The translations under genes and the position numbers were made by a program. 64,000 bases of DNA, from assembly GCA_013396655.1 (NCBI GenBank), contig WBMV01006537.1, forward strand, positions 248,001-312,000. The letters run 5' to 3'. A model generated the notes under the pieces. That model made no database searches. It was not told the origin of the DNA and saw nothing but the letters and a program-made list of their open reading frames with translations. The DNA is from Campylorhamphus procurvoides. Lineage: Eukaryota > Chordata > Aves > Passeriformes > Dendrocolaptidae. This document shows positions 10,651-22,262 of this stretch, one piece after another (positions within the stretch are counted from its first letter, which is position 1; every line of letters starts with the position of its first letter).

Positions 10651-12087
10651 TAGTCTTATAGGATTACTAACAGATTAGCAACAAATCCTATGTATTTATG
10701 GTTCCTTCTCAGAGAGTTTCCCCTGAGGTGTAAGTTTAAAGAATAAAAAACCAAGTTTTTTATTTACCAATGGTTAAGGATTTTGAAGTCTCACAGGAAC
10801 TAATCACTACTTTACTGTCACATTGGGATATCCAGACTACATTAAGACATTTCTTGAAGGAAAACAATGCTATTCAGACACTGGTTTTGGCCTAATATGA
10901 CTTGTACTTGTACAAGCTTGTGACTATCCTTAGTTATCCCTCACCTGAAGACACATAGCAGAGTGCAAAGGCTATTAGGTTCCTAATGGTTGGTCTTAGC
11001 TTAGTTATAAACTTAGCACTGTAGGTGGCTGATTGATTGCTGGTATGTCTCACTGTGTTTAGCATCACATTTTTCTGGATAAACCATTTCAAAAGATGGT
11101 TTTCAGCTAGCATTAAAATCCACCTGGCACATTTTGAACAACAGACTGGCAAAAGGCTGGCAAAAGAAATTAATGTCATTAGTGAGATTAATAGTAGGAA
11201 GAACATATACTTCTGGTTGGGGTTTTCAAAAATTACATAATCGCCCATTATTATAAATATTGGCACAAATTTTGTCCAAATGAGAAGGGTAAAATAATAA
11301 CACCATTTTCTGAAAAATATATTTAAGAGAAAAAAGTGAAAACACTGCATTCTGTTTATATCTGGCCTCCATTATGTTCTTCTGAACACTCATTAATTCC
11401 AATAGCAAATAGCCTTGAAAATGCCTTCTGTTTGGATGCCTAAAAGCTCTTGACAACAGTTTGTTCTCTGCACACTGAACTGCATCAACAATAATTTGAC
11501 TGCCTCAGTTATTAATCTGCTGTTGCCTGTTTCTTGTCTCATGACTGGACTAAAAACTTTCTGGAACAGGGCTAATTTATATGTCGTGTCCCAATTTAAT
11601 GCTAACAATTCCTGTTGCTGGTCTAGACCTAATGTCTCTAGTTTACTGCACTAACATAAATAGCAATTGTCTAATTCATAATTACCTAGAAGAAAATCTT
11701 CCTTTTTCGTGTGCCATCAGGATAGATGCATCTCAATAAAAGAGAATAATAAAAAACAGAATAAGTCAGGAGAAGAATCACAGAGAAGCAGCAACTCAAA
11801 CATGCAGTGTTAAAGTAACAATAAAAGCCAGAACTGAATGGACAATGGTCTTTAAATATCAAATATTTCAAATTCAAAGTACAAAACAATGCTTCTGAAC
11901 ATGCCTCTTTCTTTCCCTCCCTCAGTCATTCTGTCTGCATTCCTAGCGAAAGGGAAAAAGCAAAAGAAGTGTTCACATAATTAATATTAAACCCCTATCT
12001 CTTTTTCCATCATCAGAAAAATGCGTATTTTAAAACCAGAGCCTTAAATAAAGCAACCCACTTTTTGTTCAGAGCGATTCTTTAACC
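10651..12087. other. AT-rich unique sequence with an unexplained minus-strand frame
   Basis: No repeat is recognised. A 138-codon minus-strand frame lies at 10934-11350, with shorter overlapping minus-strand frames at 11226-11456 and 11393-11608 in other phases. The long frame is rich in hydrophobic residues (a predicted membrane-like stretch MFFLLLISLMTLISFASLLP). None is recognised as a known protein. Confidence 0.4.
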
Positions 12088-12456
12088 TTATTTTGGGGAG
12101 GCATTCTTCTGCCTGCATCTAAAAGCACGTGGGGACTGAGTCACCTTGTTTTCTTTCTCATCTGCTAAGTCCAAATAGAGCAAGATAGATTTCATTGCCC
12201 TCAGCATGCCCTGGTAACACTTCAGCTTTGCATTAGGACTGTGATTATAATCAAATCTCATTCTTTGGGGCTTCATCTGATCAGCTGTAAGAGTCAGGGC
12301 TGCAATTTGACTTGTAAATTCTCCTCTTCCTCTACACATGCATCTTTTCTTCTGAAGGACTTGCAATTGACTGCAGCTGGCTGTTGAGTGAGGGGTACCC
12401 ATAATTGGGGTAGCACAGTGCTTGAAGGTGCTTGACTGATATGTCTGATTAGGCAC
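12088..12456 (-). other. Unrecognised 122-codon open frame
   Basis: The frame opens at a GTG (not ATG) and ends in ...RQKNASPK. It has a mixed, non-repetitive composition (K, Q, R and S rich towards the C-terminus) and is longer than most chance frames in this AT-rich background. It has no motif I recognise, and no start context or splice-site pair clearly frames it. It is more likely chance or a relic than a gene. Confidence 0.2.
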
Positions 12457-15400
12457 TCAAAATAATTCTGATAACACAGTTTAGGATCAGGAAGGAACTA
12501 TTAAAAAAAAAATCAGAACCAAAGCAAAACGGTCATGGGGTTATTTATTCAAGGTTGGTCAAATAGATTTTTTGGCAGATTAAAATTTTACTAAAAAGAC
12601 ATGTATAACTGATATGATGCCACAGCACTTGTAAGAAAAGTTGATTAGGAGTTTTCTGGTTTAGTTTGGTTCTTTTCATAAAATATTCCATTTTTTATGT
12701 TAAGTAACATTGAAATAGGCAGTATGTGAACTTTTTACTCCATGCTTTGGTGCCCAGCTTTCCCTAACACTGTGCAACCAGATTACCTATTGCATTGTGC
12801 TTCATGAAATATGCTCATACTTCAGCCTGATGAGAATACTTTGCTGTGTTTCTCTGGTGGTGCTCTGAAATGCTCAAACTACTCTGGGGCTGGTGTTAAG
12901 GTGTCTGTTTTTAATAGTCGATATGTTCCTGAGTGAGGGACACAATGAGCACATAAAGTGTTTTATAATAATCTGATATATGATGCTGAGTGAGCACTAA
13001 TGGATATTTAGCATTCGTTTTCACATGCTTTCAATGTGGTGATCTCAGAAACAATTATGCAGCAAGTTTTCTGAGAATGCAGCTGGTGATAACAGTTCCT
13101 CCCACCCTAGTTGCTCTATTTAGCTACACTATTATCTTTGGTGAAGAAATTTTTACATCGCTATGTCCAATTAGAATTCCCAAAGAGGTGTTTCTGCTCT
13201 TTAAGGCCCAAACATCTTTCTTCCTTATTTGCTTCCATTAGCACTCTACTGAACTGCACTAGAAAACCTATGGAACTGGTAGCCTTCTTTCAGTGAAAGA
13301 AAGAAAAAAAAATAAAAGGAGAGAATCTGAATTTCCTGTATTTGTTAGGTTTCCAGAAGTGTAGATACCTAAAAAAGAAATGCTAAAAGGAGATTCCAAA
13401 ATCATAAGCTTTTGCTGTGAGTTTTTGCCTGTTTATTTACTTAGATTAATAATCCAAATCTTTATCTGTGCAACTGAAAAGTAAGAGAATGGAACTGTTC
13501 TTAATGGAGGAGCTAGTTGTGTTTTTTTTTTTTTAAAAGAAGTTTCTGGGCTTGCTAAAGGCAAATTGAGAGCTTGCAGAAAGAGCAGTGAGGTTTTGGG
13601 ACCCTATTGGCAATTAGTAAGTCACAAATGGATGCTGAAACTGGAGCAGCACTTGAAGTTAAAATGAAGTCCAGCCATAGGAAAGCACAAGTTCTATTGA
13701 AATGCTCAGAGACAGTACATGGAGCCCCCAAAATAGCTGAGAACAGTAGAAATAGAGATAGGACTGGTCAATGAACTGCTGTTCTGTCCAGAATGATACT
13801 GTATGTTTTAATCTCTATAAGTTCACTAGATCTCTTTGGAGACCTAGTTGTTTGACAGCCTTACTTATCCCACAGATGGTGTGCAAAGGCAGAAGATATT
13901 CTCAACTAAATTAGAGCACAACAAAGCTTTCAGCAACAGAAATGGTAACGTCTTCATCAAATATGACGTTTGACAGAGAGTGCTTTTCTTATCACCAAAT
14001 AAAAACTCTAGTGTAATCCACTAAGGCAAATACTTAAAGGATTTCCCAGATAAGAAAACACAGAAAATTTCCCCAAAGAATTAGGTTAAAATAACATTGT
14101 TGTTGATTAATGAGAACATCAGTAGAAATCAAACTAAATAGGTCTTTTCACCTTAAGAAAGTTCCTCTACTGAGTCGAGTATTCTGGCAAGTTTATAATA
14201 ATATTGGCAGTTAATGGAATATAAACAGGGAATTTTAAACAGGATTAATAAAATGCAATGTGATTCCTTACAAAATTGGTTTATTAGGACTCTTAACCTA
14301 TTCATGTGAAGTTTTTTCTATGTGATTGTTTACTGATGCAAACAGTGTTCTCAAAGCAGTTTTACTATGCTAGAAACACCAACAACTATATCTGATGCAA
14401 ATTTCATAATTTTAAAATAGTTGTTCTATTCTATTCTTCTATTACAGTATGTCCTCTAATCTGTAGTTATGCTATTGTATGGAAATAATTGCCTCTGTTT
14501 AGCTATCTAAAAGCTGCCACATTAATCTGTTTCCATTTTTTTTCTTACCTTTAATATCTGTCTACTAAGTTTTTAGTTTAGGCAAACCCCAAGTCTCAAA
14601 ACCTCAAGTTATTACTCGCACACATGGCAGGCAATTCCTTCAAGACTCTTCACTGAGCATTCTACATTATCTGCATCCATCAGCTGAGATCTGGAGACAC
14701 AAGAGGACTACACTGCCTATGTCTCAATTGTACTGATTTAATAAGAGAGCAGAATGATTCCAAAGCTAGCTCTACGGGTTATATGTTACATTTGCTTTTA
14801 TAAATTCCTGTCAGATTCTGACTACTTCTGCTGTAATGTGCAAACTGGGAACAATACCTTAAAATTTTCTGGAGTAAAGGTTAAATGAACAAAATACTCT
14901 GTGGTTGGCACTGGCTTTATCCAAGTGAAGCCTGTGAAAGTTGATATTTAGGAAAGCCTCTTTGGATTCGTTGTATGGTGCACTATTTTCACAAATAAAT
15001 AAGCTGTTTTGAAGGATGTGCATGAGTTTTGAGGTATGAACTAGACCTTTATGTCCACTCTCCAGAGAACTGCAGACTCTCTTCCCTTGCTGCATTTTCC
15101 AAGATTGTTTTAAACTTAAAACAGATTTGGTTCTTGTCATCACAGAATCAATTAGTTTATAGAGTGAGATGACTTTCTTTATGGGTCCTCTTATTAATTT
15201 TGGAAAGAATATATTCAGGTAAATAAATGGAATTCTGGGCTTTACATTTTTCTTCTTGTTTACTCCCTATAAGTGCTCAGTGTGTGAGTGCATCTGTCTG
15301 CTTGAGCTATGGATGCTCCCATCTCAATGATTCCACCCTCTCTACAGCTTTCACCTTTCTACAGCTTTTTTGTAAGCCAGGTTGCTGTGTCAGACCTGGG

Positions 15401-16929
15401 CATCAGATCCATCTGCGGAGAGGAGGGGAGAAATTTATAACAGGAGTTAGAGACAAGGAGTGTTACAGGTTGGAGACCAGCTGAAATATGTCAGGGCACT
15501 CAGGCCACAAGATACATTGCAGGGGCAATTGATTCAAATGCCAAGTGTTCCTTTATAACGCTAAAATACTTTCAGAATATCTGGGGAAAATGAAGCAAGT
15601 CTTCAGCTTTTCTCCTCAAGCATAAAATCCTTCTCTTTCTTTCTCTATACCAGAAACGCCAAAACAACAAACACAAGACACACTCTCAGCAAACACATAT
15701 ACTTCTAATAAATTTCTATGTAATTTGTAGCATATGTTACCTCTGATTTTTTCTTTTTTTTCTGTGATTTTTTTCTGCGTGCTAAATACAAAACCTTCCA
15801 ACCCAAAAACAAAACAAAAAGCCCCCAAATTACCCATTATATTTGTTCTTTTAAAAGTGTAGTCTTAAAAATCACTAAAGCATGCATTACACTGATTATG
15901 CATTTTGCTACAATGTGACATACATGGATGAAGGTCTTACATTTAAGACATTTATTTCTGTCTTTTAAGGTTCACATCTTCCCTCTGAACTATTATTCTG
16001 ACACTGCACATCTTAGATGAACCAGTCAGTTTGTTTTCCAAGTTTATTAGCTAAGTTCCCATCATTCACTGTTGCCTGTTTACCTCTTTTTTCATAATTC
16101 AGAAAGTCCTGTCAAAACCAATTATCAGAATGATGAGCAGTTTATACCACAAGGTACTAAAAGAATTCACAAGTTATCTCAAAGAATTTTTTCCCCAGAA
16201 GTCAGTTTTATGTTTATTTCTCTGAAGAAGTGTGAATAATGGCTGTTGTGTTTAGCATGCAGATCCATGAAATGTCATTTCCTTTGGACTAATGCCTGAG
16301 TAACCCATTGCAGACACAAAGTCTCAGTCTCATAATGCACTCAGGAGCACATTGCCCTGAAGGTTCTGGAAATCTCTACATTTCCTCTGCGTGAAGAGGA
16401 AGTAAATGATATCACTGTCTTTATTTATGCTTACAAAATACTATTATCCCTAACTAGAAAAAATGTATCTGATTGCACACGCAATTATTATCATTTGCTA
16501 CTACTAGGTTGTTGTCCTTGTCACCATTAAAATTCAGCTAGTCTGAGTGACCTTTATATCATGTTCTGTATAAAATGCTTAGCAGCAATGATAAGCCAAG
16601 TATAATTCTGTTGAGTAAATATTACCCATCTGGTATTGCTCAGGAAGTCGATAGCAGTTGAATGTTTCCATTTCTCCAGCAGATGCTGCTGCATCACCTA
16701 ATGGTCACAAGAGTAAATAACAGTGAGAAGTGCAAATTTTGCTAGTGATCTTACTAATTTTCAGCTGGGAAATGGCAAAATGGAAACTTTTATACACTTT
16801 CCTATCGGCTGAATGTCTGGTTATGCTAATTCTGTGCTCAATACTTCAGATATAACCTAGGAATTATTCATTTCAAATATTGTTTTGATAATCCCCTGGA
16901 CTCTGTAAAAGTATCCTTAAAATGGGTGC
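12457..16929. other. AT-rich unique sequence, nothing recognised
   Basis: About 4.5 kb without repeat signature or RNA gene. Frames up to about 95 codons (for example 14859-15143 minus) have no recognisable motif. The part from 16250 to 16760 is a mixed-composition stretch with homeodomain-type TAAT/ATTA words; it might be conserved non-coding DNA, but that cannot be tested here. Confidence 0.5.
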
Positions 16930-17740
16930 AAACCTATCGGTATGACTCCAGCTGCAGTGGTTTCCCAAGGAGTGCCTGAGACACTGCATTACATGAGGAA
17001 AGAGCTTGTTATCAATCCCAGGATCCCACACTGCCTACATGCTCTTCTCATCTTGGCTGTTCTGAAAAGCCCCAGTTGCCTTGGCCACCAATGACACTTA
17101 AACACAGGATGTGGTCTGTATCAGAGTCAAACTCTCTTCTTAAAAGCACCTTAGATGCCATGGAACTGGACCAGCCCAGGATGACCCACATCTCAAAAAT
17201 GTTGCAGGAGCTGTGAGAGCCCACAGGCACACTCCTCTGCTCTTTCCTGCATGCCTGTCTCCAGATGTGAGCATCCTCAGTCACTGCCTGTGCTGGTTTG
17301 GTCAGGAGCAAACCACGCCTCCTGCATCAGTGTGCTCTCCTCAGGCAGTGGCCTGCTCAGAGGGGACTCCACAAGACATCTCACCCTCATCTAAGTTCTT
17401 CGAACAATGCACTTTTTTTTCGTGGGAAGCTCCTTTGGACACCTCTAAGATGCACAGCACCCATCACACTGGAGACTTGAGCTGGGGAGACTTCTCTAGC
17501 CAGACTCAGGATGGAAGGAGTCCTCCAGTCCAAAAAAGAAAATAAAAACCTTTTACAGTCTGCTGAACCCTTTCCCTCTCTTCCCTTGAACTACCACCAG
17601 TTTCATGGATTTTTCCTAATCGGAGAAGGATTGATACCAAAATAGGACAGCAGCGAGAAACAGGACAACAAATCTTGGAAGATGGCCCTTCCTCACAGCT
17701 CACAAGCACCTAGCAAGTCCTGCCTGACCTCAGCCTGTTT
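16930..17740. other. GC-richer block of unknown identity
   Basis: This stretch is clearly less AT-rich than its surroundings. It carries overlapping open frames on both strands (17213-17545 plus, 17048-17311 minus). A word TGTGCTGGTTTGG at about 17290 recalls the start of some avian LTRs, but the rest does not follow a family I know. It may be an unrecognised old ERV or other repeat fragment. No CR1 signature is present. Confidence 0.35.
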
Positions 17741-19416
17741 TTATAGCAATCTGACTCCAGGCAGTCAAGAAATCTGCTGTATAGAAAAAGCAGCTGGGCC
17801 CTAATTTTGCATTCACAAGTGTTAGGATATGTGTTTCCTCATAAATAAGGTTACATTTGAGGGCAAAAATCATACACAGATGTTTTAGAGATAGCAAGAT
17901 GTCCACTGGCATGAAAAATATCAGCAATAGCTAGCTTCCCGAATGTACTTCATATGAATTCCTCTTTAAATGATGCTGAAGCCCTTACATTCTGCAATAT
18001 TCCTGATAACTGCACCAAACTCAGATTAGGCAGGCTTGTCCCCACCATCTGCCACTAGCTCTTCAGCTCCTTTGTGCTCTGAAGTAAATTATGATGTTTT
18101 AACCAGCATAACTACTGATCTTGTGAAAATAAGCACTAATTTCAGCCACAATTCTGTAGGGCCGCTATTGAAGAAAGAAACATGAAGAATCTTGGACTCT
18201 TAGTCAGTTGTCGCTTCACAGAAAAGCCAAGACTGCACCACTGGGACATGGTTGTACAAAATGACAGCCACAAAGAGACTAATGAGCATACCACAAAGAG
18301 GGGTGGGGGAAGTTAATAATTTACATTTCCCTGTAAAACTCTGAATAATTCAAATTGGAAAATAACTTCCATTCTTCTGGTCATGAGTTTTGGAAAGACT
18401 GACCACATTTGGCTATAGGACACTGAGAGGGGCAAGAAGAGATCCTTTTATAAAACCTCAGGGTTTTATAATTAGCAGGTCTGCTAAGTTCATTATATTC
18501 TTTACCACTGCTCTGAGTATGACAAAAGGGTATTTTCCTAATTTTTTAAGTTATTTTTCAGCTCTAGATTGGACTCAGAGTTAGCGCAGGAGGCCCTGGT
18601 AGCATAACAGGCTTGGAACATGCCATTTGCCTTCTGATAGCACTTCAGTATGTGGAAATAAGTGCTTGGAAAAAAGTGCTGCCAAAGTGTTCCAGTTTTG
18701 GAAGTAAGATTTTTTCTCATATTCTTAATCTTTACATTTAAAATTTTACTTTTTATAGTAAAAATAATACATCATATATTTCTTTATAAAAATCATGATA
18801 TAATTAGAACTGCCCCTACAAAAAGTGTAGTTGGAAGGAAGACGTTATCTGAGTCGTCAAATATCCAATAGTAGACAGTAAACCTAAAAGATATGGAAGT
18901 GCTTCAAATTAAAGCAGGAGAAAAATTTTTGTCCTTGATCTCTTCTTCCTGACTTCAGCATTTTCCTCAAAAGAGTAACTTTTGTAAAGCTATTTCAATA
19001 CAAATTCCTTCTTAAACCCTTTCTATTGGAGGAAGACACTACAATGTGGTCTGAGAAACATTACAAGGCACCATTGCAATGTAGCAATAGAATTGTAAGT
19101 TATGTAACTTACCTCTGTAAAGTGAATCTGTTTTTCTAGACTCCTTTTAGTTGTAATACTCTTGATCATATTATTGGCAGGGCTGCTAGCACTGCCTAGT
19201 CTCATTACTCACTCATTACTTGAAAAAGATTGTTTTCAATGGGATAGGTCTTTTCTAAATGAAACGATTTGTACTGAAACATTCTGTGCCAGAAAACTGC
19301 CTCAGCATGAATTGGTAACTATTGTAAAGTAGTGCTGATGACAGTAATTTCAACCAACATGCTTCAGAAGGATGATGGAAAAAGTGTATTTCCATTTTAA
19401 AATCTCTGCTGAAATC
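17741..19416. other. AT-rich unique sequence, nothing recognised
   Basis: No supported gene, RNA or repeat. Short frames only. Confidence 0.55.
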
Positions 19417-19665
19417 TTTTCCTTCCTTCCTTCCTTCCTTCCTTCCTTCCTTCCTTCCTTCCTTCCTTCCTTCCTTCCTCCTTCCTTCCTTCCTTCCTTC
19501 CTTCCTTCCTTCTTCCTTCCCTCCTTCCTTCCGAATTCTGAATTCCTTCCTTCCGAATTCCGAATTCCTTCCTTCCGAATTCCTTCCTTCCTTTCTTCCT
19601 TCCTTCCAAATTCCAAATTCATTCCTTCCCTCCTTCCTTTCTTTCTTCTTTTCCTCCTTTCTTTC
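19417..19665. repeat. (TTCC)n polypyrimidine microsatellite with GAATTC interruptions
   Basis: A long run of TTCC tetranucleotides (19419-19532) is nearly uninterrupted. It then passes into a segment where GAATTC hexamers start at 19533, 19540, 19555, 19562 and 19577. The spacings are 7, 15, 7 and 15, giving a 22-bp higher-order unit (two GAATTC plus two TTCC). Decayed CAAATTC copies follow at about 19607-19620, then irregular CTTT/TTCC to 19665. Long frames on both strands here (poly K-E-G-R on minus, F-L-P-S on plus) come from the repeat and are not genes. Confidence 0.97.
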
Positions 19666-20225
19666 AGCCCATTCTTTGGAGCAGGAATTGAAGTCCAACA
19701 GAAAAACTATGTAATTATATGATTTGTGCAGACTTAATGAAAATTAGCCTGTATTTGGCCAAACCTAAGCCCCCTAACAAACTGCAGTTTTGATTAGTAG
19801 CTAGGAACTTGTGTTCCTATGCTGAATGAAAAGCAAATCTTTCCAAATTACGACTTTTTTTCCCCCTTTAGTCCTTCTGGCTATGTATAAATAAATAACT
19901 TGGGAGTGCAGGAGTGCTTCTGGCACTGGGTACATGAGCCATGACTCCAGCACAAGAACTCTGCTCACACTGGTACACCAGACATCCCTTCCAGGTGTGC
20001 AGTGGAAAAATACCAAAACAATGAAAATCATGAGGTCCTCATGAACAGCCACCAAAGTCATATGAACACCCTTTGAAAACAGAGCCACACCTTCATCAGA
20101 GAATTAAAAACCTTATTGGATCAGTAATCTCATGGTGTTCCCTGCAGGAGGAATGGCTATCTATTTGCCACACCTAAATTTATCTTTCTTTGTTGTGTGG
20201 TGAGATTTAAAAGTTATGTAGTAGG
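19666..20225. other. Unique sequence, nothing recognised
   Basis: No repeat or gene signature. A 95-codon minus-strand frame at 19801-20088 has no recognisable motif. Confidence 0.5.
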
Positions 20226-20432
20226 ATTTTTTTAATTTTAGTTGGGGTTTACATTGTGCTTTTTCTTTTTGTTGTGGTTTTATTTTTTTTGGTTGGTTGG
20301 TTTTGGTTTGGTTTTTGTTTTGGGTTTTCTGTTGTTTGTTTTTTTCATTTTGTTTTGTTTTGCTGGGTTTTTTTTGGGGGGAGGGTGGTATTTGTTTGGT
20401 TTGGTTTTAGTTTTTTTGGTTTTTTAATAAAA
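20226..20432. repeat. T/G-rich low-complexity island
   Basis: About 200 bp of T-runs alternating with GG to GGGGGG, including GGTTGGTTGGTTTTGG-like runs and a G-tract cluster at 20365-20385. The two long plus-strand frames across it consist largely of F, L, V, W and G and reflect composition only. Confidence 0.85.
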
Positions 20433-21474
20433 ATAATCTTCCTCCTCTGGGTGGTTATTTCTCAAGTCACACAAAGTTTAGGTATCCATCTGCTGCCAAC
20501 TGTGGAAATCTATCTGCTCCGCCTGTCCTGTTGCTCTTTTTCTCTATTGATTTGCTCAACATTGGCTTATGTTGAAAAATTTTGAAATTTTCCTGAAGAC
20601 TTTAAAGCTTATTTATGGACAATGCAGTGTCTGAAACTCATGGTATATTAATACTCATTACTACTTGCATCCAGAATAATAAACTTATCTTTTAATATAT
20701 TACAGGTTTGTTCATAATTCCAAGACAAATTTTGTAAAGAAAAAGCATCAATTTAGCCAGAAAATATTCCCTTTCAAATGTGTGTCTTCTCCTTAAATGT
20801 AAAAATGCAAAAGAGAGGACCTAATTGGCCAAGACTGTTAGTATTTCAAAGGTTATTTTAATTTTTTTTTGCCTCTTTTTATAAATGTGAGCCATGAAGC
20901 ACACGCAAAAGAACTGCACTGTAATTGCTCTCAAAAAATTTAGCACTGCTATAGATAGATAGAAGAAACACATCTCTTGTCTTTCACTGAGGGAAGTTTA
21001 AAAAAAACCAAAACCAAACAATGTGCTTTTAAAAGGAAAGAACATGTGGGAAGAAATTCAGACTTGAGAAAAATACATCTACCAATGCATTTCTTTTTGA
21101 TTTAAAGCTTGAGTTGAGAGCTTTCATGGGATTTGAGGGACTATTATCCCAAAAATTACAGTAAAAATTTATACTTAAATTCACTTTATCATTTAGCATT
21201 AGTGGAAATCAAAGTAATTTTAAGACATTAGTGAAGCACACCTTACATACAAAACTTAGTTTGCAAAAATTATTGCATCTATATTTCAGATGATGAAATG
21301 AAGGTCAGATATACCCACAGTGATATGTAAATTACATTGGACACCTGAGGCTCTTTCCTGCTAGCAAATCCTTTCATGGTCAAAGCCAAGCAAGACAGAC
21401 TGAAGAGGAGACATCATGGGGCAATGGAAGGGAGCCTTGTGTGCTTGTCTGGGAGATGACCACAATAATTACTT
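20433..21474. other. AT-rich unique sequence, nothing recognised
   Basis: No supported feature. There is a short A/C-rich run near 21000-21022. Confidence 0.55.
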
Positions 21475-22262
21475 AGAATCATAGAACCATGGAATGTTTG
21501 GGTTTAAGGTTTGGGATCTTAAAGATCATGTAGTTCCAACCCCCCTGCACTGGGCAGGGAACCTTACACTAGACCAGCCTTCTCAGAGCCCCATCCAGTC
21601 TGGTCTTGAACACTTCCAGGGATGGGCCATTCCCTGCTTCTCTAGACAATGTGTTCCAGTACCTCACCACACTCACAGTAAAGAATTTTTTCCTAATATC
21701 CTTTCTAAACCTACCCTCTTTCAGCTAAAGACCATTCCTCCTTATCACTACATGCCCTTGTAAAAAGTCCATCTCCAACCTTCCTATAGGCCCCTTTCAG
21801 GTTCCCTTTTCCAGACTGAACAACAGCAGCTCTCCTATCTCCTCTTCACAGGAGAGGTGCTTCAGCCCTCTTATCAACTTAGTAGCCCTCCTCTGGACTC
21901 CTTCCAAAAGGTCCATGTCCTTCTTTTGCTGGGGGCCTCAGAGATGGACACAGCACTCCAGGCAGGATCTTACAAGAGCAGATTAGAGGGACAAAATCAC
22001 CTCCCTTGACTGGCTGACCATGCTTTTTTGAGGCAGATCAGAATACAGTTGCCCTTCTGTGCTGCAAGCACTCATTGCTGAGCCATATTGAGCCTTGTGT
22101 CCACAAACACCGCCAAGTCTTTCTCCCAGGATTAGTCTTGAGCCATTCTCTGTTCAGCCTGTATTTGTCCTTGGGGTTGCCCAGACCCACGTGCAGGACC
22201 TTGAACTTGGCCTTATTGAACTTCAAGAGGTTTGCACAGCTCCACCTCTTAAGTCTGGTTAT
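21475..22262 (-). mobile_element. CR1 LINE, 5'-truncated, minus strand
   Basis: The 3' end is complete: AATCATAG then AACCATGG at 21477-21492 are the complement of the CR1 terminal 8-bp repeats. Standard CR1 3' UTR landmarks follow (CCCCCCTGCACTGGGCAGGG, GGTCTTGAACACTTCCAGGG), then ORF2 tail sequence. The minus frame at 22038-22226 gives the CR1 pattern (M)KFNKAKFKVLHVGLGNPK followed by YRLNREWL. The element is truncated within ORF2 near 22262 and has several frameshifts. No target-site duplication was identified. Confidence 0.93.

Noticed and set aside
19255..19698. 147-codon K/E/G/R-rich minus-strand frame and the 116-codon F/L/P/S-rich plus frame
   Set aside because: Both are translations of the (TTCC)n tract. 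A tetranucleotide repeat without stops is open in all frames.
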